NCBI GenBank assembly: GCA_029883975.1
Contig: JAOUIL010000003.1
Coordinates: 36,174 to 100,173 of the forward strand
DNA: 64,000 nt
Source of the DNA: Betaproteobacteria bacterium
GTDB taxonomy: Bacteria > Pseudomonadota > Gammaproteobacteria > Burkholderiales > SG8-39
Direction: 5' to 3'
Shown here: one piece after another, positions 8,760-16,261 of the stretch
Layout of the letters: the number at the start of each line of letters is the position of its first letter
Numbering within the stretch: the stretch's first letter is position 1
Program-made: the position numbers and the translations under genes
The notes under the pieces: generated by a model
What the model was told of the DNA's origin: nothing
The model's database searches: none
What the model saw: the letters and a program-made list of their open reading frames with translations, nothing else

Positions 8760-8792
8760 GGGCCGCCAGTCTACCGCGAAGGCCGCGCCGTC

Positions 8793-8840
8793 TGGACATT
8801 CGCTGCCGAGGCAGGTAGTTTGCTGCCTGGGCAGTCAACT
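8793..8840 (+). promoter_or_regulatory. marR promoter with overlapping palindromic operator
   Basis: TGGACA (8793–8798), a 17-bp spacer and TAGTTT (8816–8821) form a plausible sigma-70 promoter for marR. A 24-bp imperfect palindrome (8817–8840; half-site AGTTTGCTGCCT matched 9 of 12 by its partner) overlaps the –10 and the start site. A second dyad, AGGCAG-N8-CTGCCT, lies at 8809–8828. This is the usual placement for MarR autorepression; the same site is upstream of the divergent dioxygenase gene. Confidence 0.68.
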
Positions 8841-8850
8841 GGGGGTGGGC

Positions 8851-9294
8851 GTGGGCCTGTACCGGGCCGAGACCTATCGCGTCGAGGACAGCGTCGGCTG
8901 GCTGGTGACGCGCCTGCGCTCGTCGATCTTCGCCGCGGTGGACCGCGAGCTCGCCGGCTCGGGTATCTCGGCGGCGCAGGCCGGCATCCTGCTCTACCTC
9001 GCCCATGGGCGCGGCGACCGCGTGGCCGACATCGCGCGCGACTACAGCTACGACACCGGCGCGGCCACGCGCATGGTCGCGCGCCTCGCCGCCAAGCGGC
9101 TGCTGCGCCGCGTGCCCGACGCCGAGGACGGCCGCGTCGTGCGCCTGGAGCTCACCGCGGGCGGCCGCAAGCTCGCCGCCGAGCTGCCGGCCGTGGCCGC
9201 CAAGGTGCTCAACCAGCACCTGCGCGGCTTCACGCACGCCGAGCTCGGCCAGTTGAAGGGGCTGCTGCAACGCATGCTCGACAACCATGGCTAG
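8851..9294 (+). CDS. MarR family transcriptional regulator
   Basis: About 147 residues from GTG 8851, chosen because a G-rich Shine–Dalgarno lies just upstream and the operator would otherwise be inside the gene; GTG 8845 is equally in frame. A winged helix is seen: helix-turn-helix GRGDRVADIARDYSYDTGAATRMVARL, wing LLRRVPDAEDGRVVRLELTAGG. It overlaps emrA by 8 bp, so it probably represses the emrAB operon and itself, and is released by an aromatic or lipophilic effector. Confidence 0.9.
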   Translation: MGLYRAETYRVEDSVGWLVTRLRSSIFAAVDRELAGSGISAAQAGILLYLAHGRGDRVADIARDYSYDTGAATRMVARLAAKRLLRRVPDAEDGRVVRLELTAGGRKLAAELPAVAAKVLNQHLRGFTHAELGQLKGLLQRMLDNHG

Positions 9295-10408
9295 CCGGCG
9301 CCACGCGCTCACCGGCATGCTGCTCGTGGTGGCGGCCGCGGCCGGCGGCTGGGCCGCCTGGTGGCAGCTTTCGGGGCGCTATTACCAGAGCACCGAGAAC
9401 GCCTACGCGGCGGGCAACCTCGTCGAGGTGACGCCGCAGGTGGCGGGCACCGTGATCGCCATCGGCGCCGACAACATGCAGCGCGTCGAGGTGGGGCAGA
9501 TGCTGGTGCGGCTGGATCGCGCCGATGCCGAAGTGGCGCTCGCCCAGGCCGAGGCGACGCTGGCGCGCGCGGTGCGCGAGGCGCGCACGCTGTACGGCAA
9601 CAACCTCGCGCTGGAGGCGAACGTGCGCGTGCGCGAGGCCGAGCTGCAGCGCGCCGAGGAGTTCCTCGCGCGCCGCGAGCCGCTCGCCCGCCAGGGGGTG
9701 GTGTCGCGCGAGGAGTGGGATACGGCGCTGACCGCGGCGGCCGCCGCGCGCGCCTCGCTCACCGCCGCGCGCGAGAACCTTGCCACCAATCGCGTGTTCA
9801 CCGACAAGGTCAAGCTCGAGGAGCAGCCCTCGGTGCTGCTCGCCGCGGCGCGCGTGCGCGAGGCCTGGCTCGCGCTGCAGCGCACCGAGATCCCGGCGCC
9901 CGTGTCGGGCACCGTGGCGCGGCGCTCGGTGCAGGTCGGGCAGCGCGTCGCGCCGGGCGCGCGCCTGATGGCCGTGGTGCCGCTCGGCGACGTCTGGGTG
10001 GACGCGAACTTCAAGGAGGCGCAGCTGCGCGACATGCGCGTCGGTCAGCCGGCGCGCGTTACCGCCGACCTGTACGGCGGCACGGTCGAGTATCGCGGGC
10101 GCGTGGCGGGGCTGGCCGCGGGCACGGGCGGCGCTTTCGCGCTGCTGCCGCCGCAGAACGCCACCGGCAACTGGATCAAGGTGGTGCAGCGCGTGCCGGT
10201 GAGGATCGAGCTGGACGCGGCGCAGCTGCTGGAGCACCCGCTGCGCGTCGGTCTGTCGATGACCGTCGAGGTCGAGACGCGCGACACGAGCGGCACGCAG
10301 CTCGCGGCGCTGGCGGGCAGCGCGCCGGCATTCGCCACCGAGGCGCTCACCGTGCCGGCGGCGGAGGCGGACGCGCGCGTGCGCGCCATCATCGCTGCGC
10401 ACCGGTGA
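9287..10408 (+). CDS. emrA: EmrA-type HlyD periplasmic adaptor
   Basis: 373 residues. One N-terminal membrane segment (ALTGMLLVVAAAAGGWAAWW) precedes YYQSTENAYAAGNLVEVTPQVAGTV, the hallmark of EmrA/HlyD adaptors. A long alpha-hairpin (about residues 85–190) and barrel domains with IPAPVSGTVARRSVQVGQ follow. It links the EmrB pump to an outer-membrane TolC-type channel, which is not encoded here. The GTG of emrB overlaps its stop. Confidence 0.93.
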   Translation: MASRRHALTGMLLVVAAAAGGWAAWWQLSGRYYQSTENAYAAGNLVEVTPQVAGTVIAIGADNMQRVEVGQMLVRLDRADAEVALAQAEATLARAVREARTLYGNNLALEANVRVREAELQRAEEFLARREPLARQGVVSREEWDTALTAAAAARASLTAARENLATNRVFTDKVKLEEQPSVLLAAARVREAWLALQRTEIPAPVSGTVARRSVQVGQRVAPGARLMAVVPLGDVWVDANFKEAQLRDMRVGQPARVTADLYGGTVEYRGRVAGLAAGTGGAFALLPPQNATGNWIKVVQRVPVRIELDAAQLLEHPLRVGLSMTVEVETRDTSGTQLAALAGSAPAFATEALTVPAAEADARVRAIIAAHR

Positions 10409-11991
10409 GCTCCACGGCGCGCGCCGTCGTACCGGGGTCGCCCGCCGCCGGGCCGGCGCCGCTCGCCGGCGCCGAGCGCCTGGTCGGCGCGTTCATGATC
10501 GCCGTGGCCACCTTCATGGTGGTGCTGGACATCACCATCGCCAACGTCTCGGTGGCCACCATCTCCGGCGACCTGGGCGTGAGCGCCACGCAGGGCACCT
10601 GGATCGTCACTTCCTATGCCGCGGCGCAGGCCATCGCCATGCCGCTCACCGGCTGGCTGACGCGGCGCTTCGGCCAGGTGCGCCTCATCGTCTGGTCGGT
10701 GCTGCTGTTCACCGCCACCTCGCTGCTTTGCGGGCTCGCCGAGAGCCTCGAGACGCTGGTCGTGTTCCGCGTGGCGCAGGGCCTGGTGGCCGGGCCGATG
10801 GTGCCCGTGTCGCAGTCGCTGCTGCTCGCCACCTTCGGCCCGGGGGGCGCGGGCCTGGCGCTGTCGGTCTGGTCGATGACGGCGACGCTCGCGCCGATCA
10901 GCGGGCCGATCATCGGCGGCTGGATCACCGAGGAGATCGCCTGGCCGTGGATCTTCTACATCAACGTGCCGGTGGGCGTGCTGTGCGCCAGCCTGATCTG
11001 GCTCATCTACCGCGAGCGCGAGACGCCGCGGCAGCGCGTGCCGGTGGACGTGGTGGGGCTCGCGCTGCTCGCCGTGTGGGTCGGCGCGCTGCAGATCCTG
11101 CTCGACAAGGGCAAGGAGCTCGACTGGTTCGCCTCGCCGGTGATCGTCGCGCTCGCCTGCGTCAGCGTCGCGGGCTTCGCCTTCTTCCTGGTGTGGGAGC
11201 TGCTCGACAACCCGCACCCGATCGTCGACCTGCAGCTGCTGCGCGACCGCGACTTCTGGACCGGCACCACGGCGCTCTCGGTCGGCTATGCGGTGTTCTT
11301 CGGCGCCATCGTCGTGCTGCCGCTGTGGCTGCAGCAGTACATGGGCTACCCGCAGATCTGGGCCGGGCTGATGATGATGCCCTTCGGCCTGCTCGCCCTG
11401 GTGCTCGCGCCGATCGTCGGGCGCACGCTGCACGTGATCGATCCGCGCCTGATGGCGAGCGCGGGCTTCCTCGTCTTCGCGCTGGTGTCCTTCATGCGCT
11501 CCGAGTTCAACCTCGAGGCCGACTGGATGACCATCGCGCTGCCGATGTTCATCCAGGGCGCGGCCAACGTGATGTTCTTCCTGCCGCTCACCGGCCTCGC
11601 GCTGCGCGGCATGACGCCGGAGAAGATGCCGGGCGCCACCGGGCTGCAGAACTTCCTGCGCTACATGGGCGGCGCGGTCGGCGCCTCGCTCGCCATCACG
11701 CTGTGGGACGACCGCGCCAAGCTGCACCGCGCGCAGCTCGCCGAGCACCTGGTGGGCGGCGAGCCGCAGACCGAGGCCGCGCTCGAGGCGCTGCGCGCGC
11801 AGGGCCTGTCGCCGGTCCAGGCGCTGGCGCAGCTCGACCAGACGCTGGATGCGCAGGCGCGCATGCTTTCCACCGTCGATCTGTTCTGGCTGTCGGGCGT
11901 GCTGTTCGTCGCCCTCACGGTGCTGGTGTGGCTCGCGAACGCGCCAGGCCCGGCTGCTAGGATGCAGCCTCGAACCGGGAGCCACGAATGA
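10405..11991 (+). CDS. emrB: EmrB-type MFS multidrug transporter, DHA2 family
   Basis: 528 residues from GTG 10405 (GTGA overlap with emrA), with about 14 hydrophobic segments. Family motifs are present: MVVLDITIANVSVATISGDL in TM1, GTWIVTSYAAAQAIAMPLTGWL, and motif C-like SVWSMTATLAPISGPIIGGW. It exports hydrophobic or weak-acid compounds with proton antiport through EmrA. Its last codons overlap the next start (ATGA), giving a marR–emrA–emrB–flavoprotein operon. Confidence 0.94.
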   Translation: MSSTARAVVPGSPAAGPAPLAGAERLVGAFMIAVATFMVVLDITIANVSVATISGDLGVSATQGTWIVTSYAAAQAIAMPLTGWLTRRFGQVRLIVWSVLLFTATSLLCGLAESLETLVVFRVAQGLVAGPMVPVSQSLLLATFGPGGAGLALSVWSMTATLAPISGPIIGGWITEEIAWPWIFYINVPVGVLCASLIWLIYRERETPRQRVPVDVVGLALLAVWVGALQILLDKGKELDWFASPVIVALACVSVAGFAFFLVWELLDNPHPIVDLQLLRDRDFWTGTTALSVGYAVFFGAIVVLPLWLQQYMGYPQIWAGLMMMPFGLLALVLAPIVGRTLHVIDPRLMASAGFLVFALVSFMRSEFNLEADWMTIALPMFIQGAANVMFFLPLTGLALRGMTPEKMPGATGLQNFLRYMGGAVGASLAITLWDDRAKLHRAQLAEHLVGGEPQTEAALEALRAQGLSPVQALAQLDQTLDAQARMLSTVDLFWLSGVLFVALTVLVWLANAPGPAARMQPRTGSHE

Positions 11992-12629
11992 AGGACTTCA
12001 CCCCCACCCCCCGCACGAGGATCAAGCGCCTGCCCAAGCGCGCGCGCTACGACCGCGACACCGTGTATTCGATTCTGGATGCCGGCTTCGTCTGCCACCT
12101 CGGCTACGTGATCGACAAGCATCCCTTTGTGACGCCCACGGCCTACTGGCGCGAGGGGGATGCCGTGTACTGGCACGGTTCGTCGAAGAGCCGCATGCTG
12201 CTCGCGCTGGAGAAGAACCCGAACGTGTGCCTGACGGTGACGCACTTCGACGGCCTGGTGGTGGCGCGCTCGGGCTTCCACATGTCGGTCAACTACCGCT
12301 CGGCAATGATCTTCGGCAAGCCGTACAAGGTGAGCGATCCCGAAGAGAAGCTCGCGAAGATGGAGAAGTTCGTCGAGCGGCTCTATCCCGGGCACTGGAA
12401 CAACCTGCGGCCCGTGCACAAGCAGGAGCTGAAGGCGATGAGCGTGTTCGGCCTGCACCTCGAGGAAGCGGTGGCCAAGGTGCGCACCGGCGGCCCGATC
12501 GACGAGCCGGAGGACTACCGGCTGCCCATCTGGGCGGGCGTGGTGCCGGTGCAGCAGGTGCTGGGCGCGCCACAGGATGACGGGCGGCTCGCGCCCGGCA
12601 CTTCCGCCGCGCCGAAGGTGACGCTCTAG
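11988..12629 (+). CDS. pyridoxamine 5'-phosphate oxidase-like flavin protein
   Basis: 213 residues with a split-barrel FMN-binding fold of the NimA/PNPOx-like group: LDAGFVCHLGYVIDKHPFVTPTAYW, then YWHGSSKSRMLLAL and VCLTVTHFDGLVVARSGFHMSVNYRSAMIFG. Such proteins reduce or bind F420/FMN-linked substrates; the reaction here is unknown. Translational coupling to emrB suggests it acts on the same compounds that the pump exports. Confidence 0.85.
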   Translation: MKDFTPTPRTRIKRLPKRARYDRDTVYSILDAGFVCHLGYVIDKHPFVTPTAYWREGDAVYWHGSSKSRMLLALEKNPNVCLTVTHFDGLVVARSGFHMSVNYRSAMIFGKPYKVSDPEEKLAKMEKFVERLYPGHWNNLRPVHKQELKAMSVFGLHLEEAVAKVRTGGPIDEPEDYRLPIWAGVVPVQQVLGAPQDDGRLAPGTSAAPKVTL

Positions 12630-13081
12630 AGGATTCCGGCGGCGAGGCCGGCGGCCATCGCCGCGCCGAGCTGTTCGCAGGCGGCGAGCTGCTCCGGCTT
12701 CAGGTCCTTCACGACGACGATCGGCTCGCGGATCTTCTTCAGGCGCAACCCGGTGACGATGCGCTCGACGGACGTCACGGCGCCGCTGCCGTCCTGGCCC
12801 GCGCCGACGAACAGCGCCCAGGGCCTGCCCTCGAGCTTGCCTTCGCAGGCGTAGAAGATGCGCTCGAGGAAGTCCTTCATCATCCCCGACATGTAGCCGA
12901 AGTTCTCCGGCGTGCCGAGGATCAATCCGTCGGCGGCGAGCACGTCCTGCGGACCGGCGTCCGCGCAGCGCTTCACGACGACGCGCACGCCCTCCTCGGC
13001 GCGCGCGCCGCGCTCCACGGCCTCGGACATCTGCGCGGTCTTCACGCCGCCGGTGTGGTAGACGATGAGGAGCGTCTTCAC
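12626..13081 (-). CDS. flavodoxin-fold (WrbA-like) protein
   Basis: 151 residues from GTG 13081, whose GTGA overlaps the mtfA stop. KTLLIVYHTGGVKTAQMSEAV is a flavodoxin P-loop-like start, and ILGTPENFGYMSGMMKDFLERIFY is the flavin-binding loop seen in NAD(P)H:quinone oxidoreductase relatives. GAGQDGSGAVTSVERIVTGL supports this. It probably binds FMN and transfers electrons; the partner is unknown. It converges on the PNPOx-like gene with a 4-bp overlap. Confidence 0.82.
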   Translation of the reverse strand: MKTLLIVYHTGGVKTAQMSEAVERGARAEEGVRVVVKRCADAGPQDVLAADGLILGTPENFGYMSGMMKDFLERIFYACEGKLEGRPWALFVGAGQDGSGAVTSVERIVTGLRLKKIREPIVVVKDLKPEQLAACEQLGAAMAAGLAAGIL

Positions 13082-13836
13082 GTCGAATTCCTGGTCGCCG
13101 GGTCCTGGCGGTAGTACCGCTTCAGCTGCTCGTAGACGTCGGGATAGCGCCGCCGGGTCTCCGCCCCGTCGGTGAAGAACTTCTCGCTGAGGACGGCGAA
13201 GAACTCGCTGGCGTGCTGCGCCGCGTACGGATCGAGCCAGGTGTCCCTGCCGCGATCGACGGCGTCGCAGAATCCCTCGTAGGCGATGCGAAACGCCGCC
13301 GTCCACGCGCGCCGGTCCATGCCCGAGTGCAGCGGCGGCAGGCCGTCGGCCGCGCCGTTCGCCATGTCGAGCTTGTGCGCGAACTCGTGGATGACGACGT
13401 TCATGTCCGGCGCATGGGCCGCCGCGTCCCAGGACAGCACCACCGGGCCGCCCTGCCAGGACTCGCCGGCGCGCTCGTCGTCGAACTCGTGCACCACGCC
13501 GCCCTCGTCGGTTTCCTTCACGCGCACCCTGAACTCTCCGGGATACACCACGATCTCGCTCCATTCGTCGTAGCGATCGAGCCCCAGGTGCAGCACCGGC
13601 AGCGCCGCCTGCACGGCGATCGACAGCCGCATGGCGTCGTCGAGCTGCAGGCCGTGCGCGCCGGAGAACTCCTTCTCCACCAGCAGCAGCAGCGCGAGCG
13701 CGCGCAGCCGCTCGAGCTCGTCGCGTCGCAGGCCGCGCAGGAAGGGCAGCGGCTGCGTCACCGAGCGCCACAGTTCCTCGTCGATGCGGTGGTGCGCCAG
13801 CAGGCGCCGCCGCCGCCAGTTCTTCAGCCAACCCAT
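13078..13836 (-). CDS. mtfA: MtfA family zinc-dependent peptidase
   Basis: 252 residues, normal for MtfA. The zinc motif is HEFAHKLD (HExxH) in NVVIHEFAHKLDMANG, with a downstream ASEFFAVLSEKFF glutamate helix. In E. coli MtfA binds the repressor Mlc and has aminopeptidase activity. The ATG at 13836 (MGWLKNWRRRR) fits the family; longer frames upstream are shadows of relA. It has no Shine–Dalgarno, and its probable –10 is shared back-to-back with relA. Confidence 0.9.
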   Translation of the reverse strand: MGWLKNWRRRRLLAHHRIDEELWRSVTQPLPFLRGLRRDELERLRALALLLLVEKEFSGAHGLQLDDAMRLSIAVQAALPVLHLGLDRYDEWSEIVVYPGEFRVRVKETDEGGVVHEFDDERAGESWQGGPVVLSWDAAAHAPDMNVVIHEFAHKLDMANGAADGLPPLHSGMDRRAWTAAFRIAYEGFCDAVDRGRDTWLDPYAAQHASEFFAVLSEKFFTDGAETRRRYPDVYEQLKRYYRQDPATRNST

Positions 13837-13852
13837 CCGATTACAATACCGC
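13837..13852. promoter_or_regulatory. shared divergent –10 element for mtfA and relA
   Basis: The 16 bp between the two ATGs contain ATTACAATACC. Read rightward, TACAAT (13842–13847) puts a start at about 13853–13854, the A of the relA ATG. Read leftward, TATTGT (13848–13843) puts a start at about 13836, the mtfA ATG. Neither gene has a visible Shine–Dalgarno, so both messages may be leaderless. Confidence 0.5.
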
Positions 13853-15859
13853 ATGGTCTCGGTCGTGCAGTTGCATCCGCAGGGCGCCGCCGCCGCGCTC
13901 GAGGCCCTCGCGGAAGGCCTCGGCGGCGAGGAGCGCGCGCTCGTCGGCCGCGCTCTCGAGTTCGCCGAATCCCTGTACGCGGGCCACGAGCTGTCCACCG
14001 GCGAGCCGGTGTGGCCGCACGCGCTCGGCCTGGGCGCCAGCCTTGCCGGGATCGGCGTCGACCCGGCGGCGCGCGCGGCCGGCGTGCTGTTCGCGGCGCC
14101 CAAGTACCTCGCGCACGGCGACGCGCTCGCCGCGCGCTTGGGCGCCGAGGTCGCCGGCCTGGCTGCCGGCGTGGAGAAGCTCTACCAGCTGCGCGTGCTG
14201 ACGCGCGCTACCGCCGCGCAGCAGACTGAAATCCTGCGCAAGATGGTGCTCGGCATGGTGGAGGACGTGCGCGTGGTGCTCATCCGCCTGGCGAGCCGCA
14301 CGCAGACGCTGCGCTGGTTCGCCAAGCGCGCCTCGCCCGAGCGCGAGGCCTACGCGCGCGAGACGCTCGACATCTACGCGCCGCTCGCCAACCGCCTGGG
14401 CGTCTGGCAGCTGAAGTGGGAGCTGGAGGACCTGTCATTCCGCTTCCTCGAGCCCGAGGTCTACAAGCGCATCGCCAGGATGCTCGACGAGCGCCGGCAG
14501 GAGCGCGAGCACTACATCGCCGAGGCGATCGCCGCGCTGCGGCGCGAGCTGGCCGCCGCGGGCGTGCCCGGCGAGGTGAGCGGCCGTCCCAAGCACATCT
14601 ACTCCATCTGCAACAAGATGCGCCTGAAGGGCCTGGGCTTCGAGCAGCTGCACGACATCCGCGCGCTGCGCGTCATCGTGCCCGAGGTCAAGGACTGCTA
14701 CGCCGCGCTCGGCGTGGCGCACAACCTCTGGCGCCCGATCGAGCGCGAGTTCGACGACTACATCTCGCGGCCGAAGGACAACCTGTACCAGTCGCTGCAC
14801 ACCGCGGTGCTCGGGCCGGGCGGCAAGACGCTGGAGGTGCAGATCCGCACCGAGGGGATGCACCGCCACGCGGAGCTCGGCGTCGCCGCGCACTGGCGCT
14901 ACAAGGAAGCGGGGCGCGCGACGCGCGCCGACACCGCGTTCGACGACAAGGTAGCCTGGCTGCGGCAGCTGCTCGCCTGGCGCGACGAGGTGGCCGACCG
15001 CGGCACGCGCGCCGAGGCGGCGCGGCGCGCCTCCTTCGACGACACCATCTACGCAGTGACGCCGCAGGGCAAGGTCGTGGACCTGCCCGCGGGCGCCACG
15101 CCGGTCGATTTCGCCTATGCGCTGCACACCGATCTCGGCCACCGCTGCCGCGGCGCCAAGGTGGACGGGCGCATCGTGCCGCTCGACACGCCGTTGAAGA
15201 GCGGCCAGCGCGTCGAGATCACGGTGGCGAAGACGGGCGGGCCGTCGCGCGACTGGCTCAATCCCGAGCGCGGATTCCTCAAGTCGAGCCGCGCGCGCGC
15301 CAAGGTGCGGCACTGGTTCAACCTGCAGGAGGGCGGGCGCGAGCCGGCGCCGGCGCCGCGGCCCAGGCTCGTGCCGGCCCCGGCGCCCGCGGCGCCGAAG
15401 AAGCGCAAGACAGGCGCCGGCGGCCGCGGCGTGCTGGTGGTGGGCATGGACCGGCTGCTCACGCAGATGGCCAAGTGCTGCAAGCCGGTGCCGCCCGACC
15501 CGATCCGCGGCTTCGTCACGCGCGGGCGCGGCGTGTCCATCCACCGCGCCGACTGCCCGAGCCTGGCGCGCCTGGCGCAGGCCGATGCCGCGCGCGTGCT
15601 GGAGGCGCAATGGGGCGAGGGCGTGGGCGCCTACGGCGTGGACCTGGTGGTGACGGCGAGCGACCGGCCGGGGCTGCTGCGCGACGTGGGGGATGCGCTC
15701 GCGCGCGAGCACATCAACGTCACCGCGGTGCGCACGCAGAGCCGCGAGGACCTGGCCTTCATGCGCTTTGCCTTCGAGGTGACCGACCTCTCGCAACTGC
15801 GGCGCGCGATCGGCGCGGTGCGCGAGGTGCACGGCGTCATCCGCGTGGCGCGGGGCTGA
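13853..15859 (+). CDS. relA: RelA, (p)ppGpp synthetase I
   Basis: 668 residues. Domains in order: degenerate HD hydrolase region (the HD pair is replaced, e.g. AGVLFAAPKYLA), synthetase with RPKHIYSICNKM and EFDDYISRPKDNLYQSLHT, TGS (DDTIYAVTPQGKVVDLPAGAT), zinc-finger/RIS region (MAKCCKPVPPDPIRGF with CC and HRADC) and C-terminal ACT (ASDRPGLLRDVGDAL). The EFDD (ExDD) motif is the mark of monofunctional RelA, not SpoT. It makes pppGpp from GTP and ATP on starved ribosomes. The start is probably leaderless. Confidence 0.95.
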   Translation: MVSVVQLHPQGAAAALEALAEGLGGEERALVGRALEFAESLYAGHELSTGEPVWPHALGLGASLAGIGVDPAARAAGVLFAAPKYLAHGDALAARLGAEVAGLAAGVEKLYQLRVLTRATAAQQTEILRKMVLGMVEDVRVVLIRLASRTQTLRWFAKRASPEREAYARETLDIYAPLANRLGVWQLKWELEDLSFRFLEPEVYKRIARMLDERRQEREHYIAEAIAALRRELAAAGVPGEVSGRPKHIYSICNKMRLKGLGFEQLHDIRALRVIVPEVKDCYAALGVAHNLWRPIEREFDDYISRPKDNLYQSLHTAVLGPGGKTLEVQIRTEGMHRHAELGVAAHWRYKEAGRATRADTAFDDKVAWLRQLLAWRDEVADRGTRAEAARRASFDDTIYAVTPQGKVVDLPAGATPVDFAYALHTDLGHRCRGAKVDGRIVPLDTPLKSGQRVEITVAKTGGPSRDWLNPERGFLKSSRARAKVRHWFNLQEGGREPAPAPRPRLVPAPAPAAPKKRKTGAGGRGVLVVGMDRLLTQMAKCCKPVPPDPIRGFVTRGRGVSIHRADCPSLARLAQADAARVLEAQWGEGVGAYGVDLVVTASDRPGLLRDVGDALAREHINVTAVRTQSREDLAFMRFAFEVTDLSQLRRAIGAVREVHGVIRVARG

Positions 15860-15887
15860 CGCGGAAAGGTTGCTCGCCGCCTCGGGG

Positions 15888-16220
15888 CTAGAGTCGGGGC
15901 GCGAGCACGAGCAGCCACGCGGCGGTCGCAGCGGCCAGCGCGAGCATGACCGCCGCGCTGCCGTAATCCTTGGCGCGCATGGACAGCTCATGGTGCTCGT
16001 GCGAGACGCGATCCACCACGGCTTCGACTGCCGAATTCAGCAGCTCGACGATCAGCACCATCACGATGCTGCCCGCGAGAAGCACCTGCTCGATGCTGTC
16101 CTCGCCGAGCCACAAACCGACGGGCACGAGGATGAACGCCGCCAATACTTCGAGCCTGAATGCTTCCTCGTGCCGGAAGGCGGCAGCCAAGCCTTGCGCA
16201 GAGTATCGGGTCGCGGCCAT
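15888..16220 (-). CDS. dgkA: diacylglycerol kinase, prokaryotic type
   Basis: 110 residues with three membrane helices. Matches DgkA: SAQGLAAAFRHEEAFRLE, then IVELLNSAVEAVVDRVSHEHHELSMRAKDYGSAAV, which holds the catalytic and ATP-binding acidic residues. It phosphorylates diacylglycerol released during periplasmic glucan or LPS modification. ATG 16220 gives the family-length protein; it follows ppk by 41 bp on the same strand. Confidence 0.93.
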   Translation of the reverse strand: MAATRYSAQGLAAAFRHEEAFRLEVLAAFILVPVGLWLGEDSIEQVLLAGSIVMVLIVELLNSAVEAVVDRVSHEHHELSMRAKDYGSAAVMLALAAATAAWLLVLAPRL

Positions 16221-16261
16221 CAGGCGCCGCACCCCAGTGGCGCGTTTTGGCGGCGAAGCCG

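Noticed and set aside
7405-9318. A 637-residue minus-strand frame across the DpgC-like gene and marR
   Set aside because: Arg/Ala-rich shadow in a different frame from the dioxygenase; no start signal or homology.
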